Shown: positions 8,816 through 15,639 of the stretch, in pieces
Numbering within the stretch: position 1 is the stretch's first letter
Layout of the letters: each line of letters starts with the position of its first letter
Notes under the pieces: model-generated
The model's database searches: none
Told to the model about the DNA's origin: nothing
The model's input: the letters and a program-made list of their open reading frames with translations, nothing else
Position numbers and translations under genes: made by a program
DNA from: Stakelama sediminis
GTDB lineage: Bacteria; Pseudomonadota; Alphaproteobacteria; Sphingomonadales; Sphingomonadaceae
DNA length: 64,000 bases
Direction: 5' to 3'
Assembly: GCF_014199335.1 (NCBI RefSeq)
Contig: NZ_JACIJI010000001.1
Coordinates: 1,178,001 to 1,242,000 of the forward strand

Positions 8816-9153
8816 CGCGTCGCGCCTCCCTGCGTCGGCGGCATATCGGGATCATTCTGCTGGCGCACGAAATCCTTCAACGCATTGTCGATGCAATCGG
8901 CCATCGTCTCGTCATGGTCGCGCCCCTCGCTCGCGCAATAGCTTGCGCTGCTGCACGCCTGTTTGTCGATCGCCGGATCGCCACTCGACATCGTGACGGC
9001 GCAGCTCTTCATCGTGCGTGGCCCGTCCATCGCGATATTCATCCGCAGCCGCCGCAGCTTTTCACCCATAACGACCAGATCGCCGGGATCAGCCGAAACA
9101 GGTGCGGCAACCGGCGCAGCCTGCGATACAAGCAGAAGGGCAGCAAGCAGCAT
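8812..9153 (-). CDS. Small secreted Cys-containing protein inside suf operon
   Basis: 113 residues. An N-terminal signal peptide (LLAALLLVSQAAPVAA) precedes a small domain with four cysteines, including C-x4-SSG-x4-IDxxAC-x5-C, shared with the downstream gene. I do not recognise the family beyond a likeness to the TonB C-terminal core. The ATG at 9153 overlaps the sufB stop by one base; an in-frame GTG lies at 9156. Tight coupling on both sides indicates co-translation with suf genes. Confidence 0.75.
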   Translation of the reverse strand: MLLAALLLVSQAAPVAAPVSADPGDLVVMGEKLRRLRMNIAMDGPRTMKSCAVTMSSGDPAIDKQACSSASYCASEGRDHDETMADCIDNALKDFVRQQNDPDMPPTQGGATR

Positions 9154-10616
9154 CACCCCACGCTCCCCTCTAGCGAGATAGCGAGCAGCTTCTGCGCTTC
9201 GACCGCGAATTCCATCGGCAGTTCTTTCAGCACTTCCTTGGCAAAGCCGTTGACGATCAGCGCCACCGCCGCTTCCTGATCCAGACCGCGCTGCATCGCG
9301 TAGAAAAGCTGGTCGTCGCTGATCTTACTGGTCGTCGCCTCATGCTCGATCTGCGCCGACGGGTTCTTCACCTCGATATAGGGCACGGTATGCGCGCCGC
9401 ACCGGTCACCGAGCAACAGGCTGTCGCACTGGGTGAAGTTGCGGACATTCTCCGCATTCGGGCCGACGCGAACCAGCCCGCGATAGGTATTGTCGCTGCG
9501 CCCCGCCGAAATGCCCTTGGAAATGATCGTCGAGCGGCTGTTCTTGCCGTTATGGATCATCTTGGTGCCGGTGTCGGCCTGTTGGCGATTGTTCGTGACC
9601 GCGACCGAATAAAATTCACCGACACTGTTTTCGCCGTTCAGCACACACGACGGATACTTCCAGGTGATCGCGCTGCCGGTTTCGACCTGTGTCCAGCTGA
9701 CCTTGCTGTTTCTGCCCTGACACAGCGCGCGCTTGGTCACGAAATTATAGATGCCGCCCTTGCCGTTCTCATCACCGGGATACCAGTTCTGGACGGTCGA
9801 ATATTTGATCTCGGCATCGTCGAGCGCGACCAGTTCGACCACTGCGGCATGAAGCTGGTTCTCATCGCGCATCGGCGCGGTGCAGCCTTCGAGGTAAGAA
9901 ACATACGCACCTTCGTCGGCGACGATCAGCGTACGTTCGAACTGGCCGGTATTTTCGGCATTGATGCGGAAATAGGTGGAAAGCTCCATCGGGCAACGCA
10001 CGCCCTTGGGCACGTACACGAACGTCCCGTCGGAAAAGACCGCACAGTTGAGCGTCGCGAAATAATTGTCGCGCTGGGGCACCACCTTGCCCAGCCATTT
10101 CTTCACCAGATCGGGATGCTGTTTGATCGCCTCGCTGATCGACAGGAAGATGACGCCCGCCTCTTCCAGTTCCTTGCGGAAAGTGGTGGCGACGGAAACG
10201 CTGTCGAACACCGCATCGACCGCGACCTTGCGCGCGCCTTCAACGCCGGCAAGCACCTTCTGCTCCTCGATCGGGATGCCCAGCTTTGCATAGGTGCGGC
10301 GAATTTCGGGATCGAGTTCGTCGAGGCTTTTCAGCTCCGGCTTCTTCTTCGGCTCCGCGTAATAATAGGCGTCCTGATAATCGATCGGCGGGATATCGAG
10401 CTTTGCCCAGTCGGGCGCTTCCATCGTCTGCCAAAGGCGAAACGCCTTCAGCCGCCAGTCGAGCATCCATTCCGGCTCGCCCTTTTTAGCGGAGATGAAG
10501 CGAACCGTGTCTTCGCTCAAGCCCTTGGGCGCAAAGTCCTGCTCGACCTCGGAAGAGAAGCCCCATTCATATTTCTTGTTGGCGGCGGCAAGCGCCTCTG
10601 CATTCTTCGTGGCCAT
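9153..10616 (-). CDS. sufB: Fe-S cluster scaffold subunit SufB
   Basis: 487 residues, normal length. Conserved SufB blocks are present: [32 protein letters not shown] and the C-terminal [16 protein letters not shown] followed by [10 protein letters not shown]. The last two contain the cysteine and glutamate that ligate the nascent cluster. The gene begins 2 nt after the Rrf2 regulator stop. SufB, SufC and SufD form the scaffold complex in the cytosol. Confidence 0.97.
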   Translation of the reverse strand: MATKNAEALAAANKKYEWGFSSEVEQDFAPKGLSEDTVRFISAKKGEPEWMLDWRLKAFRLWQTMEAPDWAKLDIPPIDYQDAYYYAEPKKKPELKSLDELDPEIRRTYAKLGIPIEEQKVLAGVEGARKVAVDAVFDSVSVATTFRKELEEAGVIFLSISEAIKQHPDLVKKWLGKVVPQRDNYFATLNCAVFSDGTFVYVPKGVRCPMELSTYFRINAENTGQFERTLIVADEGAYVSYLEGCTAPMRDENQLHAAVVELVALDDAEIKYSTVQNWYPGDENGKGGIYNFVTKRALCQGRNSKVSWTQVETGSAITWKYPSCVLNGENSVGEFYSVAVTNNRQQADTGTKMIHNGKNSRSTIISKGISAGRSDNTYRGLVRVGPNAENVRNFTQCDSLLLGDRCGAHTVPYIEVKNPSAQIEHEATTSKISDDQLFYAMQRGLDQEAAVALIVNGFAKEVLKELPMEFAVEAQKLLAISLEGSVG

Positions 10617-10618
10617 AT

Positions 10619-11059
10619 CTAACCCTTCGCCGCAATACGGCCTTCATCCTGTATAGTTGCTGTCAGGCTGGCGAGCGTGACCCCGGCCAGCGCGCCCTTT
10701 ACCGCACCGTTGACCGCATTCCAGTGCGGCTTCACCTGACACGTCGCCTCCACGGCGCAGTCATGGCGTTCGGCATCGACACAGGCGGTCATCGCAATCG
10801 GCCCCTCGATCGCCTCGACGATATCGGCAAGGCTGATTGCGGCGGGCGGGCGCGACAGTCGAAAGCCGCCGCCGGTACCGCGTGCCGATTCGATCAGCCC
10901 GGCCGCCGACAAGCGGCTGATGAGCTTTTGCACCGTCGGCAGGGGCAGCGCGGTTTCATCGGCCAGCAGGCGCGCGTTGAGCCGTCCCGTCGCCCCGCAA
11001 TGTCGCGCGGCGGCGGTCAGCATCACCACTGCATAATCTGCCTGCGCGGTCAGCCGCAC
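10619..11059 (-). CDS. Rrf2-family Fe-S sensing regulator of the suf operon
   Basis: 146 residues with an N-terminal winged helix beginning [20 protein letters not shown] (GTG start). The cluster-binding region reads C-x7-C-x5-C-x3-H, close to the C-x5-C-x5-C arrangement of IscR. It is the SUF-system regulator type rather than classical IscR. It leads the suf operon, 2 nt before sufB. A strong inverted repeat lies 11-35 nt upstream of the start, so autoregulation by cluster status is likely. Confidence 0.93.
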   Translation of the reverse strand: MRLTAQADYAVVMLTAAARHCGATGRLNARLLADETALPLPTVQKLISRLSAAGLIESARGTGGGFRLSRPPAAISLADIVEAIEGPIAMTACVDAERHDCAVEATCQVKPHWNAVNGAVKGALAGVTLASLTATIQDEGRIAAKG

Positions 11060-11069
11060 GAATCCGTTC

Positions 11070-11094
11070 CAATCAGACTAATTTAATCCGATTG
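11070..11094. promoter_or_regulatory. Probable operator dyad for the Rrf2 regulator
   Basis: Arms CAATCAGA and TCCGATTG (7 of 8 bases pair) flank a 9-nt AT-rich centre CTAATTTAA. The 25-bp dyad sits immediately upstream of the regulator start, where a repressor would cover the promoter. This resembles Rrf2/IscR operators in size and symmetry; the assignment is inference. Confidence 0.6.
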
Positions 11095-11132
11095 CCATGT
11101 GGTCCCGCACGCCGCCGAGGTCAAGGCACGAT

Positions 11133-11987
11133 TCAGGTATCGCTGACGATGCGATGCACGCTGCCGCCCAGACCATAGCGCTCGGCAATCGTCAGTTGCG
11201 CGAGCAGGCCCGGCGATTCGCGGATTTTTCCCGGAGTCAGTCCGGTGAAATGCTTCACTTCACGGATCAGGTGCGACTGATCGTAAAATCCGCGCTCGAC
11301 GGCATCACCCGGCGTATCGCCATGCGTCATCATAGCCACTGCCGCCCGCAAGGCACGGTATTTACGCGCCAGCATTTTTGGAGGCAGGCCGTATAACGCC
11401 TTGCAGCGCCGTTCAAGCTGGCGCGGCGACAGACTGGTAGCTTCTACCAAAACATCGATTTCCGGAGACGTCGTTCCGGCGAGCCAGTCATCGACCACGC
11501 GAGCAAAATCGAGATCGCGCGGCTTCGCAACTTCTATCCGGCGAATCATATCTTCAAGTATTACTACCTTTTCGCCAAAGCTTTCGACCGATTTAAGCGC
11601 CTGCAGGGTCTGTCTCGCCAATGGACCAAAAAGCGACTCGCCATCCAGAACACGGTTCAGCATGGCCGATGCATCACTTCCAATCATCGCTGCCCAGCCG
11701 ACCGGCGTGATACCGCAGCCGATCAGTTCGACCGGGCCGGGAGCGCTGACCTGAACCGCACCGCTGGTCGGTCCAATAATATGAATATCGCCGGCATCCT
11801 GCGTCGTACCATCGGGAAAACGGTAGGTTCCGCCGCCTGCAGTCAGTCTGAAACGAAGCTGGGCATGGTCGGCCCTTTCAGTATCATCAAACCGGGGAAG
11901 CTGGGCATTGAAATGGTAAAAAACGGTGACATGACCTGTGAGGTCGTCCGACGGCAGATGATATTCGAGCTGCAGTTTATCCAACAT
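11133..11987 (-). CDS. AraC-family transcriptional regulator
   Basis: 284 residues. The C-terminal third (about residues 185-270) is an AraC-type double helix-turn-helix: SLSPRQLERRCKALYG, then GFYDQSHLIREVKHFTGLTP. The N-terminal domain (about 1-170) looks like a cupin-type sensing domain with no clear ligand. The ATG at 11987 follows a GGGGG-rich ribosome site. It is a single gene between the suf operon and divergent pyrD, so its targets are unknown. Confidence 0.92.
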   Translation of the reverse strand: MLDKLQLEYHLPSDDLTGHVTVFYHFNAQLPRFDDTERADHAQLRFRLTAGGGTYRFPDGTTQDAGDIHIIGPTSGAVQVSAPGPVELIGCGITPVGWAAMIGSDASAMLNRVLDGESLFGPLARQTLQALKSVESFGEKVVILEDMIRRIEVAKPRDLDFARVVDDWLAGTTSPEIDVLVEATSLSPRQLERRCKALYGLPPKMLARKYRALRAAVAMMTHGDTPGDAVERGFYDQSHLIREVKHFTGLTPGKIRESPGLLAQLTIAERYGLGGSVHRIVSDT

Positions 11988-12046
11988 GGTGACGGCCCCC
12001 AGACCCGCACGCCAACAATATAGGGACCAAATGGTTAAAGTAAAAG

Positions 12047-12070
12047 CGGCCCGACCATAAGGTCGGGCCG
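12047..12070 (-). terminator. Perfect 10-bp hairpin with T-rich flank, upstream of the AraC gene
   Basis: CGGCCCGACC and GGTCGGGCCG pair perfectly around ATAA. On the minus strand the stem is followed by CTTTTACTTT, so it resembles a rho-independent terminator. No annotated minus-strand gene ends here, which suggests either a small RNA from about 12,200 or an attenuator in the AraC-gene leader. A second 5-bp stem (CTCCG/CGGAG, 12080-12095) lies just before it. Confidence 0.45.
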
Positions 12071-12225
12071 TAAGTTCGACTCCGATTCTCCGGAGCCGTG
12101 GGTCGCATGGAAATTACTAGCGATTCGTTTCGACAAAGTCTTGGATGGATTCGACACTTTACTGACGCATTTGAGTCACTAACTTACGTTTTGACTTGCT
12201 ACCCTTTGCCTGTCATTGCACCTTC

Positions 12226-13218
12226 ATGCCCTTGCCGCTTCATCGCGCGCTGTTCGCGCTTGATCCTGAAACTGCCCATAGCGGCGGTATTACATTGTTG
12301 AAAAGCTGGGGAGTCGTCGGCGGCCCGCTCGGCGGTATCGTCCATCGCCATCCGGTGGAAATCGCGGGGCTGACCTTTCCCAATCCGGTCGGGCTGGCGG
12401 CGGGTCTCGACAAGGACGCACAGGCAATCGACGGGCTGTTCGCGCTGGGTTTCGGCGCGGTGGAGGTCGGCACGCTGACGCTGCGCCCGCAACCGGGCAA
12501 TTCGCGCCCGCGTCTGTTCCGGCTGAGCGAAGACGCCGCGATCATCAACCGCATGGGCTTCAACAATGGCGGCATCGACGCGGCATTGGCGCGGGTTCGC
12601 AGGGCGAAGCGCGCGGGCGTGCTGGGCATCAATGTCGGCGCAAACAAGGATTCGACCGACCGGATTGCCGATTATGCAGGCAGCGTGACCAAGGCGGCGG
12701 AACTGGCCGATTACGTTACGATCAATATCAGTTCGCCCAACACGCCGGGGTTGCGCGACCTTCAGGATCCCGCAGCACTCGCTGAACTGCTCGCCGCCTG
12801 CAACGCGGCACGCCATGTCGAGCATCGGCGTTGCCCGCTGTTCCTGAAGATCGCCCCCGATCTCGACCGAAGCGAGATTGCCGCCATCGTCCGCACCGCC
12901 ATCGACGGCAAAGTCGATGCGCTGATCGTCAACAACACCACCATCAGCCGCCCCGCTACGCTGCGGTCACGCCATGCCGCGCAAACCGGAGGCCTGTCGG
13001 GTGCCCCCCTGCGCGATCTTGCCCGCACCAAGCTGGCCGAAGCCCATGCCGAAACCGGCGGTCAGCTGCCCCTGATTTCGGTCGGCGGTATCGACAGCCC
13101 TCAAGAGGCGCAGCGGCGGCTGGATGCGGGTGCGAGCCTGATCCAGCTTTATTCCGCTCTGGTCTTTCAGGGGCCCGGCCTTGTCCGCCGTATCGTACAG
13201 GGTTTAGGCTTTCAGTGA
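12226..13218 (+). CDS. pyrD: Dihydroorotate dehydrogenase (quinone), class 2
   Basis: 330 residues. It oxidises dihydroorotate to orotate in pyrimidine synthesis, passing electrons to quinone at the inner membrane. The N-terminal membrane-associated helix (LHRALFALDPETAHSG) marks class 2. FMN and substrate motifs include NPVGLAAGLDKD, NRMGFNNGG, NISSPNTPGLRDLQ and ISVGGI. The ATG at 12226 gives the usual N-terminus but has no clear ribosome site. A very strong hairpin starts 2 nt after the stop. Confidence 0.95.
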   Translation: MPLPLHRALFALDPETAHSGGITLLKSWGVVGGPLGGIVHRHPVEIAGLTFPNPVGLAAGLDKDAQAIDGLFALGFGAVEVGTLTLRPQPGNSRPRLFRLSEDAAIINRMGFNNGGIDAALARVRRAKRAGVLGINVGANKDSTDRIADYAGSVTKAAELADYVTINISSPNTPGLRDLQDPAALAELLAACNAARHVEHRRCPLFLKIAPDLDRSEIAAIVRTAIDGKVDALIVNNTTISRPATLRSRHAAQTGGLSGAPLRDLARTKLAEAHAETGGQLPLISVGGIDSPQEAQRRLDAGASLIQLYSALVFQGPGLVRRIVQGLGFQ

Positions 13219-13219
13219 C

Positions 13220-13297
13220 GGCACCGGCCCCCTCCCCCTCCCGGCCACCCATATGAAACTGCCGTTGGGTGGCCGGGAGGGGGAGCGGGCCGGTGCC
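13220..13297. repeat. Long near-perfect inverted repeat (32-bp arms) after pyrD
   Basis: The arms, 13220-13251 and 13266-13297, match at 31 of 32 positions around a 14-nt loop. They begin GGCACCGGCC and end GGCCGGTGCC, with purine and pyrimidine tracts inside. It starts 2 nt after the pyrD stop. No T-run follows, and it is far longer than a normal terminator stem. It may stabilise mRNA, block transcription, or be a copy of a dispersed palindromic repeat. Confidence 0.8.
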
Positions 13298-13466
13298 GAT
13301 TCAGTATAGCTGAAAAAAGCTCTGAACTCAGTCCCACACTCCCGACCGTTGCCGTTTGTTCCGGCTCCGCCTACTGCTGACGCTACGGCGCCTGCGACAC
13401 AGCAGTGCAACCATATACCGGACGGGCGCGTAGATGCCCGATCCATGCAAAGCTTTGAGGATGAGG

Positions 13467-15260
13467 ATGCGCACGCTCGAACATTTCCCCAATCTGGTCT
13501 CAATGTTCTTTGTCCGTGCCCGCGAAAAGGGCGACGCGCCGTTTCTATGGCACAAGGAAGACGGCGCATGGCGGCCGCTCAGCTGGGCCGATGCTGCGCG
13601 TCAGGTCGCAGCGCTTGCCACCGCGCTGAAGGCAAAGGGGCTGAAACCCGGCGACCGGGTGATGCTGGTCAGCGAAAACCGTCCCGAATGGTGCATCAGC
13701 GACCTGGCGATCATGGCGGCAGGGTGCGTGACGGTGCCGACCTACATCACCAATACCGAGCGCGACCACCAGCATATCATTGAAAATTCCGGCGCCTGCG
13801 CGGTGGTCGTCTCTACCGCGAAACTCGCAAAGACCCTGTTGCCCGCGATTTTACGCGCCAGCATCCCGCAGATCGTCATCGGTATCGACGATGTCCGCGC
13901 CAGCCAGCCGGGTGGCTATGAACTCTATGACTGGCACCAAATGATCGCCGATCATCCGGCCAGTCCGGCCGATATGGAGGCTGCGGCCGCCTCCTTCGGT
14001 CGCGACGATACCGCGTGTATCATTTATACCAGCGGCACCGGCGGCGCACCGCGCGGCGTCATGCAACATCACGGCGCGATCCTGCATAATTGCGCGGGCT
14101 GCGTGACGATCATCGCCGAAGATTTCGGCTGGGACGATGAGATTTTCCTGTCCTTCCTGCCGCTCAGCCATGCCTATGAACATACCGGTGGCCAGCATTT
14201 CCCGATCGCGCTGGGTGCGCAGATTTACTATTCCGAAGGCCTCGACAAGCTGGCGTCGAATATCGAGGAGGTGCGCCCCACCATTATGGTGGTGGTGCCG
14301 CGCCTGTTCGAGGTGCTGCGCACCCGCATCAGCAAAGGCATCGAAAAACAGGGTAAGGTTCCGGCCTGGCTGCTCGACAAGGCGGTGACGATCACCCAGC
14401 GCAGCCGTAACGGGAAGGTCCGGCTGTCCGACCGGCCGATGATGGCGCTGGTCAACGCTACATTGCGCAAGAAGGTCGATCAGCGTTTCGGCGGGCGGAT
14501 CAAGGCGATGGTGTCGGGCGGCGCACCGCTCAATCCGGAAGTAGGCAATTTCTTTCAGGCATTGGGGCTGACATTCCTGCAGGGTTATGGTCAGACCGAG
14601 GCCGCCCCCGTCATCGCCTGTAACCGGCCATCCGCTGGATTGAAAATGGACACGGTCGGCCCGCCGCTCGCCAATACCGAGGTGCGGATCGCCGGGGACG
14701 GCGAAATCCTGGTACGCGGCGAACTGGTCATGCACGGCTATTGGCGCAACGAACCCGAAACCGCACGCGTGCTGAAAGACGGCTGGCTGCACACCGGCGA
14801 TATCGGGGAGATCGACGCCGCCGGACGCATCCGCATCACCGATCGCAAGAAGGACATTATCGTCAACGACAAGGGCGATAATGTCGCGCCGCAAAAGGTG
14901 GAGGGAATGTTGACCCTGCAACCCGAAATCATGCAGGCGATGATCGCGGGCGACAAGCGACCCTATATGGTCGCCGTCCTCGTTCCCGACCCTGAATGGA
15001 CCACCGAATGGCGCGCGATCAACGCACCGGACGTGCCGCCCGTAGAACTGCCTGAACACCCCACCTATCGTGCGGCGCTGAGTGCGGCGGTGGAACGGGT
15101 CAATCGCGACCTGTCGGTCACGGAAAAGGTGCGCCGCTTCATCCTCGCCGATGAACCGTTCACCATCGAGAACCAGCAGTTGACGCCGTCGCTGAAAATC
15201 CGCCGCCATGTGCTGCGCGAAGTTTATGGCGAGCGGCTCGGCGCGCTCTACAAGAGCTAG
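13467..15260 (+). CDS. Long-chain acyl-CoA synthetase (AMP-dependent, FAA/FadD15-like)
   Basis: 597 residues. It would activate fatty acids to acyl-CoA through an acyl-adenylate. Motifs: ATP loop IIYTSGTGGAPRGVM (about residue 175), LQGYGQTEAAPV, WLHTGDIGEID, ITDRKKDIIV, and the C-terminal catalytic lysine in TPSLKIRR. The ATP loop deviates from TSGTTG: the second Thr is Gly and the usual Lys is Arg. The ATG at 13467 is preceded by GAGG 6 nt away; in-frame ATGs at 13434 and 13461 are less likely. Its stop codon overlaps that of the convergent downstream gene. Confidence 0.93.
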   Translation: MRTLEHFPNLVSMFFVRAREKGDAPFLWHKEDGAWRPLSWADAARQVAALATALKAKGLKPGDRVMLVSENRPEWCISDLAIMAAGCVTVPTYITNTERDHQHIIENSGACAVVVSTAKLAKTLLPAILRASIPQIVIGIDDVRASQPGGYELYDWHQMIADHPASPADMEAAAASFGRDDTACIIYTSGTGGAPRGVMQHHGAILHNCAGCVTIIAEDFGWDDEIFLSFLPLSHAYEHTGGQHFPIALGAQIYYSEGLDKLASNIEEVRPTIMVVVPRLFEVLRTRISKGIEKQGKVPAWLLDKAVTITQRSRNGKVRLSDRPMMALVNATLRKKVDQRFGGRIKAMVSGGAPLNPEVGNFFQALGLTFLQGYGQTEAAPVIACNRPSAGLKMDTVGPPLANTEVRIAGDGEILVRGELVMHGYWRNEPETARVLKDGWLHTGDIGEIDAAGRIRITDRKKDIIVNDKGDNVAPQKVEGMLTLQPEIMQAMIAGDKRPYMVAVLVPDPEWTTEWRAINAPDVPPVELPEHPTYRAALSAAVERVNRDLSVTEKVRRFILADEPFTIENQQLTPSLKIRRHVLREVYGERLGALYKS

Positions 15261-15577
15261 ATCGCGCGCAGGGGCAGGTAGCGGTCCGCCGCCAGCGCCA
15301 GCACCGCGCCCGCGCCATAGGCCGGAAAGTCGCCGGGCGAGAAGCTGGTGCCCAGCACGATGCGCGCAATCGCGACATCGCCCAGACCCAGCCGATAGAC
15401 CAGCCCAAAATACTGACCGATCTCGATGGCACAAGCAAAGGCGAACGCGGCTCCCGCCGTAATCACCGGGCGCAGTCGTAACAGCGTCAGCGCAGCGGCA
15501 TAAACCAGCATCACCGCCAGCACATCGCCCAGAAAGGGCCGGACAAAGCGGTCATGCACGAACAGCGCAATCGCCAC
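15257..15577 (-). CDS. DUF2809 small integral membrane protein
   Basis: About 106 residues with three to four hydrophobic segments and the DUF2809-like pattern AIEIGQYFGL ... GTSFSPGDFPAYGAGA. Function unknown. The start is uncertain: the GTG at 15577 begins inside what looks like a first membrane helix, and the frame stays open upstream without ATG, GTG or TTG, although AGGGGAGG occurs around 15631-15638. It is convergent with the acyl-CoA synthetase; both stop codons lie in one CTAG (15257-15260). Confidence 0.75.
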   Translation of the reverse strand: MAIALFVHDRFVRPFLGDVLAVMLVYAAALTLLRLRPVITAGAAFAFACAIEIGQYFGLVYRLGLGDVAIARIVLGTSFSPGDFPAYGAGAVLALAADRYLPLRAI

Positions 15578-15639
15578 CTCAATCCCGAAAAGCAGGATTG
15601 CGGCAAGCCCATATTGGCGGCGCTGGCGGACAGCCTCCC

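Noticed and set aside
12061..12100. tRNA 3'-end-like stretch with GTTCGACTC
   Set aside because: The T-arm does not pair, there is no matching 5' acceptor arm upstream, and CCA is absent.
12113..12126. 14-nt match to the complement of the conserved 16S rRNA segment GAATCGCTAGTAAT
   Set aside because: The flanking bases do not follow 16S rRNA on either side, so it is taken as coincidence.
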